Source: Terriglobus saanensis SP1PR4 (GTDB lineage: Bacteria > Acidobacteriota > Terriglobia > Terriglobales > Acidobacteriaceae). From it: a DNA stretch of 64,000 bases. Positions 42,286-51,833 of this stretch are shown piece after piece (positions within the stretch are counted from its first letter, which is position 1; each line of letters begins with the position of its first letter). The translations under genes were made by a program, and so were the position numbers. Under the pieces are notes generated by a model that did not search any database, was not told the origin of the DNA, and saw only the letters and a list, made by a program, of their open reading frames with translations. The stretch is taken from positions 2,790,001 through 2,854,000 of the forward strand of contig NC_014963.1 in NCBI RefSeq assembly GCF_000179915.2, in the 5' to 3' direction.

Positions 42286-43902
42286 ATGAAAGTATTTGCG
42301 GGGATGTTCGCTACGCTGGCCGTTGCTGTAGCTGTAGTACCGATGTGGTTGCTTCCTAAAGCGGCTCCTGCCCAGACCGCAGTGGTGGCGCCTGCGTCGC
42401 GGGCGGAACACCATGACACGCCCAAGGTCGAGGTATTTCTGGGATATTCGCGGTTTGGGACCGTGTCGAATAATACGGTTACGGGCAATCGTATGGTCGG
42501 CCTCAATGGCGGGAGCGCTTCGGTTGCGTTCAACTTCAACCGCTATCTTGGGATCGTGGGTGACTTTGGCGGCTATGACGACAGCCAGTTGCAGCTCACG
42601 GGCACGGGAGTCAATCAGCCACTCGTCGTGAACTCCAGCGGGACGGCTTACACCTATGTCTTCGGCCCTCGGCTCTCGTTTCGCAACCAGAGCCGTTTCA
42701 CGCCCTTCGCTCAGGTGCTCGCGGGAGGCGTTCATGCGTCTGCTGTGACTGTGAACGGTTGTGCCGGAGCGGGTTGTGCTGTCCTGCCCGTGCAGAACTC
42801 CTTCGCCTTCACCGGCGGCGGCGGTCTGGATATTCGCCTGACCCACCGCATTTCGATCCGCGCAGTGCAGGCGGAGTACATGCTCACGAGGTTCGAGGGC
42901 GTTGTCAATGGCATCTCTACCGGATCGAGCGCAAGCCAGAACGATCTGCGGCTCTCTTCAGGCTTGCTGTTTGCTTTCGGCGGTAAACAGCTATCGCCTC
43001 CCGTGCAGCTCGCCTGCAGTGTACAGCCGGGGACCTTGTTCTCCGGCGATCCTGTCACGGCTACTGCGACTGCAACGAATTTGAACTCGAAGCGCAAGGT
43101 CGTTTATAGCTGGACAACGAGCGGCGGTGTCGTGAGTAGCACGGATTCCACGGCGACCATCAGCACAACACATTTGGCGTCCGGCAGCTACACGGTTTCC
43201 GGCCATGTTTCGCAGGGTGATCATGTGAACCAGAAAGCCGGATGCACGGCTGCATTTACGGTGCAGCCGTTCGATCCTCCCACAGTGACCTGCTCTGCGA
43301 GTCCCTCGAACGTGATGCCTGGAGATAGCGCTGCGATTACGGCGCAGGCGACGAGCCCGCAGAACCGGCCACTCAGTTATTCCTACACCGCGACCGCGGG
43401 AGTCATCAGCGGAACCACCTCAACTGCCAACCTAAGCACAAGCGGTACGGCACCGGGCACGATTACGGTGACCTGCAACGTCGTTGACGATCTGGGCAAG
43501 ACGGCTACCGCGACTACTAGCGTGAGCATCAACACGCTGCCGGTTGCTGCGGCTCCTCAGACCCGTGAGCTCTGTGCGATCTCGTTTGAGCGTGACCGAA
43601 AGCGCCCTGTGCGCGTGGATAACGAAGCAAAAGCCTGCCTGGACAATATCGCCCTGGAGTTACAGCGTGAGTCGGCTGGAAAGTTGGTCATCGTTGGGAA
43701 CTATGGAAATGGCGAAACCCCAAAAATGGCTGCCGCACGAGCCATCAACGAGCGCCGCTATCTGACTCAGGAGAAAGGTATAGATGCAGGGCGGATTGAG
43801 TCACGCGTCGGCTCCGCAAGCGGACGGACGACAACGAACACCTTTGTTCCGGCTGGGGTGATCTACAACCAGGGTGACAGCACGGCCATCCCCCAACCCT
43901 GA
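42286..43902 (+). CDS. Outer-membrane beta-barrel/OmpA-like protein with two Ig-like domains
   Basis: A 538-residue protein. After a signal peptide (cleavage near A-P-A-Q) comes an eight-stranded-barrel-like domain (~45-235: 'VEVFLGYSRFGTV', 'LGIVGDFGGYDDSQLQL', 'TPFAQVLAGGVHAS'). Two PKD/Ig-like segments follow ('LACSVQPGTLFSGDPVTATA', 'VTCSASPSNVMPGDSAAIT'), then a C-terminal OmpA-like peptidoglycan-binding domain with 'LELQRESAGKLVIVGN', 'AAARAINERRYLTQEKG' and 'RIESRVGSASGRTTTN'. AGGAG lies before the ATG at 42286. It may anchor the outer membrane to the wall. Proximity to the DUF3494 gene (95 bp) suggests co-transcription. Confidence 0.88.
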   Translation: MKVFAGMFATLAVAVAVVPMWLLPKAAPAQTAVVAPASRAEHHDTPKVEVFLGYSRFGTVSNNTVTGNRMVGLNGGSASVAFNFNRYLGIVGDFGGYDDSQLQLTGTGVNQPLVVNSSGTAYTYVFGPRLSFRNQSRFTPFAQVLAGGVHASAVTVNGCAGAGCAVLPVQNSFAFTGGGGLDIRLTHRISIRAVQAEYMLTRFEGVVNGISTGSSASQNDLRLSSGLLFAFGGKQLSPPVQLACSVQPGTLFSGDPVTATATATNLNSKRKVVYSWTTSGGVVSSTDSTATISTTHLASGSYTVSGHVSQGDHVNQKAGCTAAFTVQPFDPPTVTCSASPSNVMPGDSAAITAQATSPQNRPLSYSYTATAGVISGTTSTANLSTSGTAPGTITVTCNVVDDLGKTATATTSVSINTLPVAAAPQTRELCAISFERDRKRPVRVDNEAKACLDNIALELQRESAGKLVIVGNYGNGETPKMAAARAINERRYLTQEKGIDAGRIESRVGSASGRTTTNTFVPAGVIYNQGDSTAIPQP

Positions 43903-44258
43903 GAAAAGGTTTACAAGCAGACGGGGGTGCTTTTCGGGAGTACCCGTCGAAGCTGTAGATACGACCAATCTTCGACGAATCGAACGGCAGAGACTGGAGA
44001 CGGGTAAGACTGAAGTATACGGTTCAAACTAAGCTACGCGCCTGTAACAGTCCCGAGGATAGATACGAATTTAGCCAGAGAACTGCGAAGTAGATTCGAA
44101 CTGCGTCCGCAGCGTTTGATTCTACAGGTGAAGGAATTTTCTACAGGTCAAGGAATAAAACCGCAACGCCAAGCCAATTTTCTACAAGTAAATGAAAAAC
44201 GACACCCGACGATGCGGCCCTGCCATTCCTGAAGTTCATCGCAGCACCACACGCAATG
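43903..44258. other. Non-coding stretch containing direct-repeat copy A
   Basis: No gene. The right two thirds are direct-repeat copy A (44019-44205), with three TTCTACAGGTAAAGGAA-type motifs. Confidence 0.6.
44019..44205. repeat. Long direct repeat, copy A (of ~185 bp)
   Basis: Matches 51644-51833 in the same orientation, with scattered substitutions and small indels. Shared runs include ACTAAGCT, CAGTCCCGAGGA, ACGAATTTAGCCAGAGA, GCAGCGTTTGA, AAGGAATAAAACC and GAAAAACGACA. Each copy ends with three spaced copies of TTCTACAGGTAAAGGAA. The two copies bracket the 14-repeat Big_5/DUF3494 gene and may be ends of a former mobile unit. Confidence 0.75.
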
Positions 44259-44745
44259 CTAAAAATCGCGACAACGTATGGGTTTAGCGGCGAAAAAATC
44301 CGGCACCTTGAGGATGCCGGACTTTTGAACTTGACTCGACTTAAAGATGTACTTGGCAGAGAGCTGGAGTTGACGCGGCACCGAACGCATACTCGTGATC
44401 TGTCCGAAGTTGGACGCGCCGAGAGTGTTGTTCGGGTTGCTGATGCTGATCATGTTTAGAACGTTCGCGGCATCGACACAGACATTGAGAGACTGCTCGC
44501 GGAACGTATGAAAATCCTTGAACACAGAGGCATCCATCTGGTTGTAACCTGGAGCACGCTCTGTTCCGAGTGCAGCGCTTCCGTAGGTAAACTGCGCCGG
44601 TACGCCATAGGCGCAAGTGCCGTTGTCCACACTAGAGCTGCAGAGTGCTGTGGACGGATCGGTACCGAACCAGTGGTCCGTCGACTGATTCACGATCCGC
44701 AGCTTGCGATACTGGTTGGGGCGGTTGGCGTTGTTATTGGTGTCG
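44259..44745 (-). pseudogene. C-terminal fragment of an Oar-like TonB-dependent receptor
   Basis: Read leftward: N-N-A-N-R-P-N-Q-Y-R-K-L-R, 'DHWFGTDPSTALC', 'FGSA..GTERAPGYNQMDAS' type barrel end (here YGSAALGTERAPGYNQMDAS), V-F-K-D-F-H, 'NTLGASNFGQITSMRSVPRQ', 'LQLSAKYIF'. These are the last ~120 residues of an acidobacterial TonB receptor. The native stop after the final aromatic is gone and the frame runs on to 44259. The upstream end is cut by transposon sequence at ~44746. Confidence 0.83.
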
Positions 44746-44793
44746 CTTTTCTAATTATTTGGCGAACTTTTGTTCTAATTATGTGGCACACTC

Positions 44794-45161
44794 GTGGGTG
44801 TGGACGCACTCTCTGCCATCCCGCAGGCATCGCGTGAACTTGCTCTGCAACGTTTTGAGTTGCTCCGACCACACCTGGAAGAAAGAGCGCCCACTGTGAG
44901 TGGTCGCTTCAGAGCGTCAATTCCTACCGCGCCGCCTTCAGGCGGACACAAGCGTACCGCAGTGGTGGGCTGGCTGCTTTAGCTCGTAAGGGTCGAGCCG
45001 ACGAGGGAGAGAGAAGACTAGCCTCGTCGCAGTTAATCGAGGCCATCGAAGGGCTTGCGCTTGAGCAGCCACCGCTCCCGATCAGTTCCATACACCGGCA
45101 AGCGGGCGCCATGGCCGAAATTCTCCAAAGAGCGCAAGCCCTGTGCTTCTTCGTAGGGTGA
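44794..45161 (+). pseudogene. Mu-type/HTH transposase N-terminal fragment
   Basis: Frame 1 gives A-S-R-E-L-A-L-Q-R-F, then 'LLRPHLEERAP'. After a shift it reads V-A-S-E-R-Q-F-L-P-R-R, and after another 'YRSGGLAALARKGRADEGER' and 'QLIEAIEGLALEQPPLPISS' plus IHRQAG, to a TGA at 45159. This is the N-terminal HTH region of Mu-like DDE transposases; the catalytic core is absent. Just upstream, 44750-44785 contains the paired motif TTCTAATTATKTGGC, as found at the ends of such elements. It cuts into the TonB fragment and lies just downstream of the giant lipoprotein gene. Confidence 0.7.
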
Positions 45162-45231
45162 ATGTCGACAAGCTCTGAGCTTTCTACGAGTTGCCCCGGC
45201 ATAACGTCTGAATCCACGATTCGCATCACGC

Positions 45232-48200
45232 CTAGGGCGCAGGGACATTGATTACAGTGTTGACGAGTGTGAGCGGGCCGTCCAGGACCAGGAGCCTGCC
45301 GTTGATGGTGGTTACTGCAACCACACCGGCAGTAGAAACGGAAGTGTTCGCCTGGGAAATGACTGTCCCTTGCAGCGTTCCGCCGCCAACAGTTCCGTTG
45401 ATCGTTGCTGCGGTGCCAACCTGCCAAAAGACGTTTTTTGCCTGCGCTCCATTCGTGAGGACTACGTTTCGGGGGACAGATGGCGTGCCGACATCCAAGG
45501 TCGTTTCCATCTGGAAAACCCAGAAGGCATTGGGGTCACCTTGCGCATCCAGCGTGAGATCGCCCACACTGATGGCGAAGGTTCCCAGGGTGGATTTGTA
45601 GATACCCGGTGCCAGAACGCGGTTGCCAAGTTCTCCCGGAGCCCCGCCTCCGCAACCTGAACAAATAGATACATCCAGGCCATTCGGAAAGGCGACAAGA
45701 GCGTTGTATGCACTGAGCGCATCCGTAGAGGCCTGTACAGCAATCGCCGCAGTCGCAGCGGTTCCTTCGTTCGGACATCCGACGGTCGGTGAAGGCGGCG
45801 CTGTATCGATAGTCCCGTTCACCAATCCCATGTTGAGCGTGGTTTCCGTATAGATGCAATTCGCGGTGTTGTCGTGAAGACCTGTAATCAATACGGAGGA
45901 ACCCGTCGTTCCGATATTGCCATTGATCACCGTCAGAAGTCCCTGATTGGTGATCCCGGAGGCTCCTCCGAAACCACCGAACAGTGTGACAGTACCGAGA
46001 TTGACCGGTGGCGGAACGACAATGGAGCTTGTCGCAAAGTTCCATGGATTTGGAATGGACCCACCCGCAAGGGCATTTCCAGCTAAGTCTTTTGCGCCCG
46101 CTGTTACCGTCGCGAGGTAGGAAGTCCCCGCTACAAGCGGGTCGGATGGGGTGAAGGTAGCAATGAAGTTCACCGAGTCGTAGGCGACTGTCCCAGTAAC
46201 GGCGTCACCGCCTGCGGTGGCCAGCGTAAATGTTGCGGTCGTGAGGGTCAGCGGATCCATTGCCTCGCTGAAGGTGGCACTGATGGTCTGCGTGAGTGGA
46301 ACCGCAGTGGCGCCGCTCACAGGATTGGTCAGCGTAATGGTTGGCGAAGTTGTATCAGGTATCGCCCCGGTCGTGAACGTCCAGACATAGCTGGTGGCCA
46401 GCGAGTTGCCTGCCAGATCGGTGGCGTTCGTTGTGATCGTTGCGGTGAACAAGGTTGCAGGCGCAAGACTTGCCGTCGGGGTGAAGGTGGCGGTATTTCC
46501 AATTGCTGCGTATGTCACGGCACCGGCGACTGGAATGATTCCAGGTCCCGTTACCGTGAAGCTTGACGATGTGATCGTCGTCGGATCCATCGCTTCACTG
46601 AAGGTTGCAGCAATGGCTGTGTTGAAGGCAACTCCGGTTGCGCCGTTGAGCGGAACGGTGGAGATCACGGACGGTTTCGTCGTGTCCCCTGCTGCGACGG
46701 TTGTGAAGGTCCAGACGTAGTTACTGGCAAGTCCTACGCCAAGTAGGTCTTGTGCGCCCGTGGTAATGGTTGCCACATAGGTGGTGTTGGGTGTGAGGTC
46801 GACAGCGGGTGAGAAGGTGGCGATGGAGCCTGTGGCAAGATAGGTTACCGCGCCAGCAACGGCCACTCCGCCCGGTGCTGTGAGAGTAAAGGTCGTTCCG
46901 TTGATGGTGCCGGAGTTCATGGCTTCGCTGAAGGTGGCGAGGATCTTCTGATTGGTCGGAACACTGGCCGCATTGTTGGCTGGTGTGGTGGAGATTACCG
47001 TGGGCGGTGTTGGCGCGGGCACCGTTCTGAAGGTCCACACATAGTTCGCGGCCAGTCCAATTCCTGTCGTGTCCTGTGCGCCGGTTGTGATTGTTGCCAC
47101 ATAGGTAGTGTTGGGAAGTAGAGCGGCAGAAGGGGTAAATGTTGCGGTGTTGTTGCCTGCGACATAAGCCACCGCGCCTGGGACTACGGTGCCCAACGAT
47201 GAGTTCACTGTGAACGTCGTCCCATTCAGCGTCGCTGGGTTCATGGCCTTGTCGAAAACGGCACTCAACGTTTGATTGAGCAGGACTCCCGTAGCTCCAT
47301 TGAGCGGAACCGTAGAGACAACAGTGGGTGGCGTAGGCGGCGGGACCGTTGTGAAGGTCCATACATAATCATTTGCAAGCGGTGTCCCTGAGGCACTCTG
47401 TGCCCCCATCGTAATAGTGGCGACATAGGTGGTGTTGGTGGCCAGGGTGGTAGAAGGTACAAAGTTGGCCACCCCTCCGGAGTAGGTCACAGTGCCACCA
47501 ACCGCTACGCCACCCGGCCCGGCAAGCTTGAAGGTAGCGGAATTGATAGTCGAAGCGTTCATCGTCACGCTAAAGATTGCGCTCAGAGTTGTTCCTACGG
47601 CAATTCCACTGGCTCCATTGGTAGGATTTGTTCCCGCCACTACAGGAGGTCCGGGAGCTGCGACGGTTGTGAAGGTCCAGACGTAGTTACTGGCGAGTCC
47701 TACGCCAAGTAGGTCCTGTGCGCCCGTAGTAATGGTTGCCACATAGGTGGTGTTGGGAGTGAGATCGGCAATAGGTGAGAAGGTGGCGATGGAGCCTGTG
47801 GCAAGATAGGTTACCGCGCCAGCAACGGCCACTCCACCCGGTGCTGTGAGAGTAAAGGTTGTTCCGTTAATGGTGCCGGAGTTCATGGCTTCGCTGAAGG
47901 TGGCACTGATCACCTGATTGGTCGGAACACTGGCCGCATTATTCGCCGGTGTAGTGGAGATCACCGTTGGCGGTGTTGGCGCGGGCACCGTTCTGAAGGT
48001 CCACACGTAGTTCGCGGCCAGTCCTATCCCTGTCGTGTCCTGTGCGCCGGTTGTGATTGTTGCCACATAGGTAGTGTTGGGAAGTAGAGCGGCAGAAGGA
48101 GTAAACGTTGCGGTGTTATTGCCTGCGACATAAGCCACCGTGCCCGTGACTACGGTGCCCAGCGATGAGTTCACTGTGAACGTCGTCCCATTCAGCGTCG

Positions 48201-50694
48201 CTGGATTCATGGCCCGATTGAAGGTAGCGGCAATCTGCTGGTTGAGCGGCACGTTCGCAGCATTGGTGACAGGGTTAGTCGCAATCACACTGGGAGGAGC
48301 TGCGGTGGGAACTGTTGTGAAGGTCCATACATAATCATTTGCTAACGGTGTTCCTGAGGCACTCTGTGCCCCCATCGTAATAGTGGCGACATAGGTGGTA
48401 TTGGTAGCCAGGGGCGCAGAAGGTACAAAGTTGGCCACTCCTCCGGCGTAGGTCACGGTACCAGCCACCGTCGCGCCACCCGGCCCTGCAAGCTTGAAGG
48501 TAGCGGAATTGATAGTCGAAGCGTTCATCGCCATGCTGAAACTCGTGGAGACGGCCTGGTTCAGCGGAACAGACGTAGCTCCGTTCACCGGATTGGTCGA
48601 TATAACGGTAGGAGGAACAGTGACAACACTTGTGGTAAAAGTCCAGGGATTTGATACTTCCCCCGCCGCAAGCGGATTGCCTGCCAGATCCGTGGCGCCA
48701 GCTGTGACAAGGACGCTGTAAGAGGTGCCGGAGGCGAGAGATGCGACGGGATGCAGGTTGGCGATGAAATTGACCGCATCGTAGGATATGGTGGCAGCCA
48801 CCGGATTCCCGCCTATTGGAATCAGCTGGAAAGTTGTTGTACTTAACGACAGTGGGTTCATCGCTTCGCTGAACGTGGCACTGATCACCTGGTTCAACGG
48901 AACATCCATCGCACCGTCATTTGGAACTGTGACAGTAACAGTCGGCGGAGTGGTATCCGGAGCGGCGCTGGTGCTGAAGGTCCACACATAGTTAGTCAGT
49001 AAGGCGTTGCCTGCAAGATCTTTTGCATTCGTCGTGATGGTGGCCGTAAAGAGAGTATTCGCTGCAAGGCCAGCCGTGGGCGTGAAGGTGGCCGAGTTGC
49101 TGATCGCCGCATAGCTTACCAAGCCTGAAACCGGAATATTTCCAGGAGCCGTCAGTGTGAAGGTAGCGGAGTTGATGGTTGTGGGGTCCATGGCTTCACT
49201 GAAGTTAGCCGTAAGCGCCTGGTTGAAAGGCACATCTGTCGCACCATTCAGAGGGATCGTAGATATGACCGTAGGCGGGGTGATATCTGGGGCCACGCCC
49301 GTGGTAAAGGCCCAGGCATAGTTACTGGCCAGACCAATCCCCGTAGCATTTTGAGAGCCCGTTGTGATCGTTGCCACGTACGTGGTAATTGGCAAGAGAG
49401 CAACCGTCGGCGAAAAGGTCACAATCGAACCTGCAGCCACATAGGTGACTGTGCCTGCGACGGGGATTCCGCCAGGCGCGGTTATTGTGAACGTCGTTCC
49501 ATTCAGCGTTGCTGGGTTCATGGCCTGGTTGAAGGTAGCGGCAATCTGCTGGTTGAATGGCACGTTCGCGGCATTGGTGACAGGGTTCGTGGCAATCACA
49601 CCAGGAGGGGCTGCGGTGGGAACCGTTGTGAAGGTCCATACATAATCATTTGTTAGAGGTATCCCTGAGGCACTCTGTGCCCCTGTCGTAATGGTGGCGA
49701 CATAGGTGGTGTCGGTGGCCAGGGGTGCAGAAGGTACAAAGTTGGCCACCCCTCCGGAGTAGGTCACGGTGCCAGCCACAGCCGCGCCCCCCGGCCCGGC
49801 AAGCTTGAAGGTAGTTGAATTCATAGTCGAAGCGTTCATCGCCATGCTGAAACTCGTGGAGACGGCCTGGTTCTGCGGAACAGACGTCGCACTGTTGATC
49901 GGATTGGTCGATACAACGGCGGGAGCAACAATGAGCGGTCTTACCGTGGTAAGGCCCCACGTATAGTTTGCGGCGAGACTCGTTCCATTGATGTTCTGCA
50001 CGCCCGTGGTGATTGTTGCAAGGTAAGTCGTCGCAGCGGTAAGTGTAACGGCCGGCACAAAGGTGAGAAGATTTCCCGTGGATGCGTAAGAGACCGTCCC
50101 AGGAATTAAAAGACCGCTCGAATCTCTGAGTTGGAACGTCGTCGAATTGATCGACGCAGGAGACATCGCGGTACTAAAGGTAGCGGTCACGGTCTGATTA
50201 AGAGCAACATCCGTCGCTCCGTTCAATGGTGTGGTCGCGATAACGGTGGGTGGAATGGGCGTTCCCGAGGCCGAAAGCGTTGTGAAGCTCCATACATAAT
50301 CTGCCGCGAGCGAGTTCGCAGGATTTGCTTGGTCTGTCGCTCCTGTCGTAATGGTGGCTATGTAGGTGGTGCTGTATGCAAGAGCTGTGGAGGGCGAAAA
50401 CGATGCAATGGAACCGGTGGCGTTGTAGGTCACGCTTCCAGGAATGGATGTGCCTCCAGGACCGGCCAGCTTAAACGTTGTTGCCGTGATGGTCGCGGAG
50501 TTCATCGGCTTACTGAACATTGCTGAAATGGCCCGAGTAGGTGAGACGCCTACTGCAGCGGCTACGGGGTCCGTGGAATTTACCACTGGATGCGCGATAT
50601 CTGGTATCGTTGCAGCTTCTTGTCCGCAGCCAGTCACCAACAGAACTAATGCACAGAAGAGCGACAACCAAACAATCTTCGTACACTTGCGCAT
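45232..50694 (-). CDS. Giant lipoprotein: 14 Big_5 Ig-like repeats plus DUF3494 ice-binding-like domain
   Basis: An 1820-residue surface lipoprotein. The signal ends in VTGC (Cys23). Fourteen SbsA/Big_5 repeats of ~105 residues follow; each starts like 'PPTVISTTPANNAASVPTNQ' and ends like 'YVATITTGAQD...ANYVWTF'. The last ~240 residues are DUF3494: 'VTLFGGFGGASGITNQGLL', 'ELGNRVLAPGIYKST', 'LTLDAQGDPNAFWVFQME', 'GTVISQANTSVSTAG', 'TINGRLLVLDGPL'. It has the same architecture as the protein at 39344 but more than twice as many repeats. Repeats 7-9 and 10-12 are nearly identical at DNA level, showing recent expansion. A long stalk presenting an ice- or surface-binding head is the likely design. 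Confidence 0.93.
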   Translation of the reverse strand: MRKCTKIVWLSLFCALVLLVTGCGQEAATIPDIAHPVVNSTDPVAAAVGVSPTRAISAMFSKPMNSATITATTFKLAGPGGTSIPGSVTYNATGSIASFSPSTALAYSTTYIATITTGATDQANPANSLAADYVWSFTTLSASGTPIPPTVIATTPLNGATDVALNQTVTATFSTAMSPASINSTTFQLRDSSGLLIPGTVSYASTGNLLTFVPAVTLTAATTYLATITTGVQNINGTSLAANYTWGLTTVRPLIVAPAVVSTNPINSATSVPQNQAVSTSFSMAMNASTMNSTTFKLAGPGGAAVAGTVTYSGGVANFVPSAPLATDTTYVATITTGAQSASGIPLTNDYVWTFTTVPTAAPPGVIATNPVTNAANVPFNQQIAATFNQAMNPATLNGTTFTITAPGGIPVAGTVTYVAAGSIVTFSPTVALLPITTYVATITTGSQNATGIGLASNYAWAFTTGVAPDITPPTVISTIPLNGATDVPFNQALTANFSEAMDPTTINSATFTLTAPGNIPVSGLVSYAAISNSATFTPTAGLAANTLFTATITTNAKDLAGNALLTNYVWTFSTSAAPDTTPPTVTVTVPNDGAMDVPLNQVISATFSEAMNPLSLSTTTFQLIPIGGNPVAATISYDAVNFIANLHPVASLASGTSYSVLVTAGATDLAGNPLAAGEVSNPWTFTTSVVTVPPTVISTNPVNGATSVPLNQAVSTSFSMAMNASTINSATFKLAGPGGATVAGTVTYAGGVANFVPSAPLATNTTYVATITMGAQSASGTPLANDYVWTFTTVPTAAPPSVIATNPVTNAANVPLNQQIAATFNRAMNPATLNGTTFTVNSSLGTVVTGTVAYVAGNNTATFTPSAALLPNTTYVATITTGAQDTTGIGLAANYVWTFRTVPAPTPPTVISTTPANNAASVPTNQVISATFSEAMNSGTINGTTFTLTAPGGVAVAGAVTYLATGSIATFSPIADLTPNTTYVATITTGAQDLLGVGLASNYVWTFTTVAAPGPPVVAGTNPTNGASGIAVGTTLSAIFSVTMNASTINSATFKLAGPGGVAVGGTVTYSGGVANFVPSTTLATNTTYVATITMGAQSASGTPLANDYVWTFTTVPPPTPPTVVSTVPLNGATGVLLNQTLSAVFDKAMNPATLNGTTFTVNSSLGTVVPGAVAYVAGNNTATFTPSAALLPNTTYVATITTGAQDTTGIGLAANYVWTFRTVPAPTPPTVISTTPANNAASVPTNQKILATFSEAMNSGTINGTTFTLTAPGGVAVAGAVTYLATGSIATFSPAVDLTPNTTYVATITTGAQDLLGVGLASNYVWTFTTVAAGDTTKPSVISTVPLNGATGVAFNTAIAATFSEAMDPTTITSSSFTVTGPGIIPVAGAVTYAAIGNTATFTPTASLAPATLFTATITTNATDLAGNSLATSYVWTFTTGAIPDTTSPTITLTNPVSGATAVPLTQTISATFSEAMDPLTLTTATFTLATAGGDAVTGTVAYDSVNFIATFTPSDPLVAGTSYLATVTAGAKDLAGNALAGGSIPNPWNFATSSIVVPPPVNLGTVTLFGGFGGASGITNQGLLTVINGNIGTTGSSVLITGLHDNTANCIYTETTLNMGLVNGTIDTAPPSPTVGCPNEGTAATAAIAVQASTDALSAYNALVAFPNGLDVSICSGCGGGAPGELGNRVLAPGIYKSTLGTFAISVGDLTLDAQGDPNAFWVFQMETTLDVGTPSVPRNVVLTNGAQAKNVFWQVGTAATINGTVGGGTLQGTVISQANTSVSTAGVVAVTTINGRLLVLDGPLTLVNTVINVPAP
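46690..48624. repeat. Tandem segmental duplication (~967-bp unit) inside the giant lipoprotein gene
   Basis: Bases 46692-47248 and 47660-48216 are almost the same (roughly one difference in twenty by eye), and the similarity continues through the next repeat (47349 versus 48315), always offset by ~967 bp. The unit covers three Big_5 repeats. A further copy of one repeat occurs at ~49630-49880. The offset is close to a multiple of three, consistent with in-frame expansion by unequal recombination. Confidence 0.8.
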
Positions 50695-50797
50695 TCTTCA
50701 CATCCATCTGTAACAAACCAGATATTCGTGCCGGCAGAGACCATGAATACCGTTTGGGGTACAAAGGGACGGTAACAGTGTTGTCGCGGAACATACT

Positions 50798-51151
50798 GTG
50801 CGATATTGCTCACTCTTTCGAGAGGATCCAAGCGCTGCCGGTAAACTGCTGACCCTCCTGCATTTCGTGGCTGCCAATAGAATTCCGCTCATTGTTGCGG
50901 TCTCGCTGTCTACGGTGTGTTTACTCGTTCACTTTCTGGCGCTCGAGCACAGTTGGTTACAGGTGGCGCGGTATGATCTGCCTACGATATTTCTCTACGC
51001 TCGCTTCTCCTGGTGGATTCATTCCTTTATCAAGTCGCGCCGTCATCTGGAACATATGTTGAAGCATCATGGAGAAGAACTCAAGGTCGCGGTAAAAGCC
51101 AGTACGAGTGAACTTTTCCACGAAATCCAAGTAAAAAGAAAGCGTCTTTAA
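50798..51151 (+). CDS. Hypothetical small membrane protein
   Basis: A 117-residue frame beginning with GTG. One clear hydrophobic helix (~30-50, 'PLIVAVSLSTVCLLVHFLAL'), then an amphipathic and basic C-terminus ('HSFIKSRRHLEHMLKHHGEE', K-R-K-R-L). I recognise no family and see no strong ribosome site. Its composition is compatible with a real protein, but it sits between a lipoprotein promoter and transposon debris. Confidence 0.35.
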   Translation: MRYCSLFREDPSAAGKLLTLLHFVAANRIPLIVAVSLSTVCLLVHFLALEHSWLQVARYDLPTIFLYARFSWWIHSFIKSRRHLEHMLKHHGEELKVAVKASTSELFHEIQVKRKRL

Positions 51152-51643
51152 GGAATCGTTATGCGTCTGCACTTGCACGCAAGCATACGATTGCACGGTT
51201 CTGGGCCAGAGTTTTCCGGAAACGCCCGTTGTCGAACGTTGGTAGGGTCTGGCTCCGCTTTGTGCGAATTCGCAACTCCGACGCTGAGTACCAAGAGGAG
51301 AAGGCTTCGCCATGTATCGACCTGCCGACTACGATGAAATTATCGAGCGCGTGGAACACATGCTCACCCTTCTGCGTCTGATGCTGGGGTTTTACTGGAG
51401 CCAATCCAGGATCTCGCGTGGGCGTTGATGCGACGGGTTGCGGGCAGCTCTCTACGAGCGCTTCACTTCTTGCAAACCTCGCAATTCAAGGTACCGCCAG
51501 GATTGAACACCCCTGTCGACTCCCCACACTGGCTCAGGTCGGGCCCGATTGCCTTGCGCCGAAGCCTTCTGGCGGTGATCGCCAGCTTGATCCTGCCCGC
51601 CTCAATTTGCCGCACACTCAGTTCAGAAACGGGGAGAGGTTTG
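51152..51643. other. Debris region between the hypothetical gene and direct-repeat copy B
   Basis: A 38-codon frame at 51312-51428 (MYRPADYDEIIERVEHMLTL...) is preceded by GAGGAG at a long spacing and looks like the start of a truncated gene. Nothing else is recognisable; transposon relics are likely. Confidence 0.35.
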
Positions 51644-51833
51644 CCGTTCTGGACTAAGCTGCGCGCCTGTCACAGTCCCGAGGACAGGAACGAATTTAGC
51701 CAGAGATCTGCGAAGTGGAGCCGGTCTGCCGCCGCAGCGTTTGAGTTCTACAGGTAAAGGAATTTTTCTACAGGTAAAGGAATAAAACCACGACGCCAAG
51801 CCCCTTCTCTACAGGTAAAGGAAAAACGACAAC
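51644..51833. repeat. Long direct repeat, copy B
   Basis: Same-orientation partner of 44019-44205. It ends directly beside the ISL3 transposase fragment, which suggests that the repeat belongs to the end of that insertion sequence. Three TTCTACAGGTAAAGGAA-like motifs (51747-51825) are better preserved here than in copy A. Confidence 0.75.
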
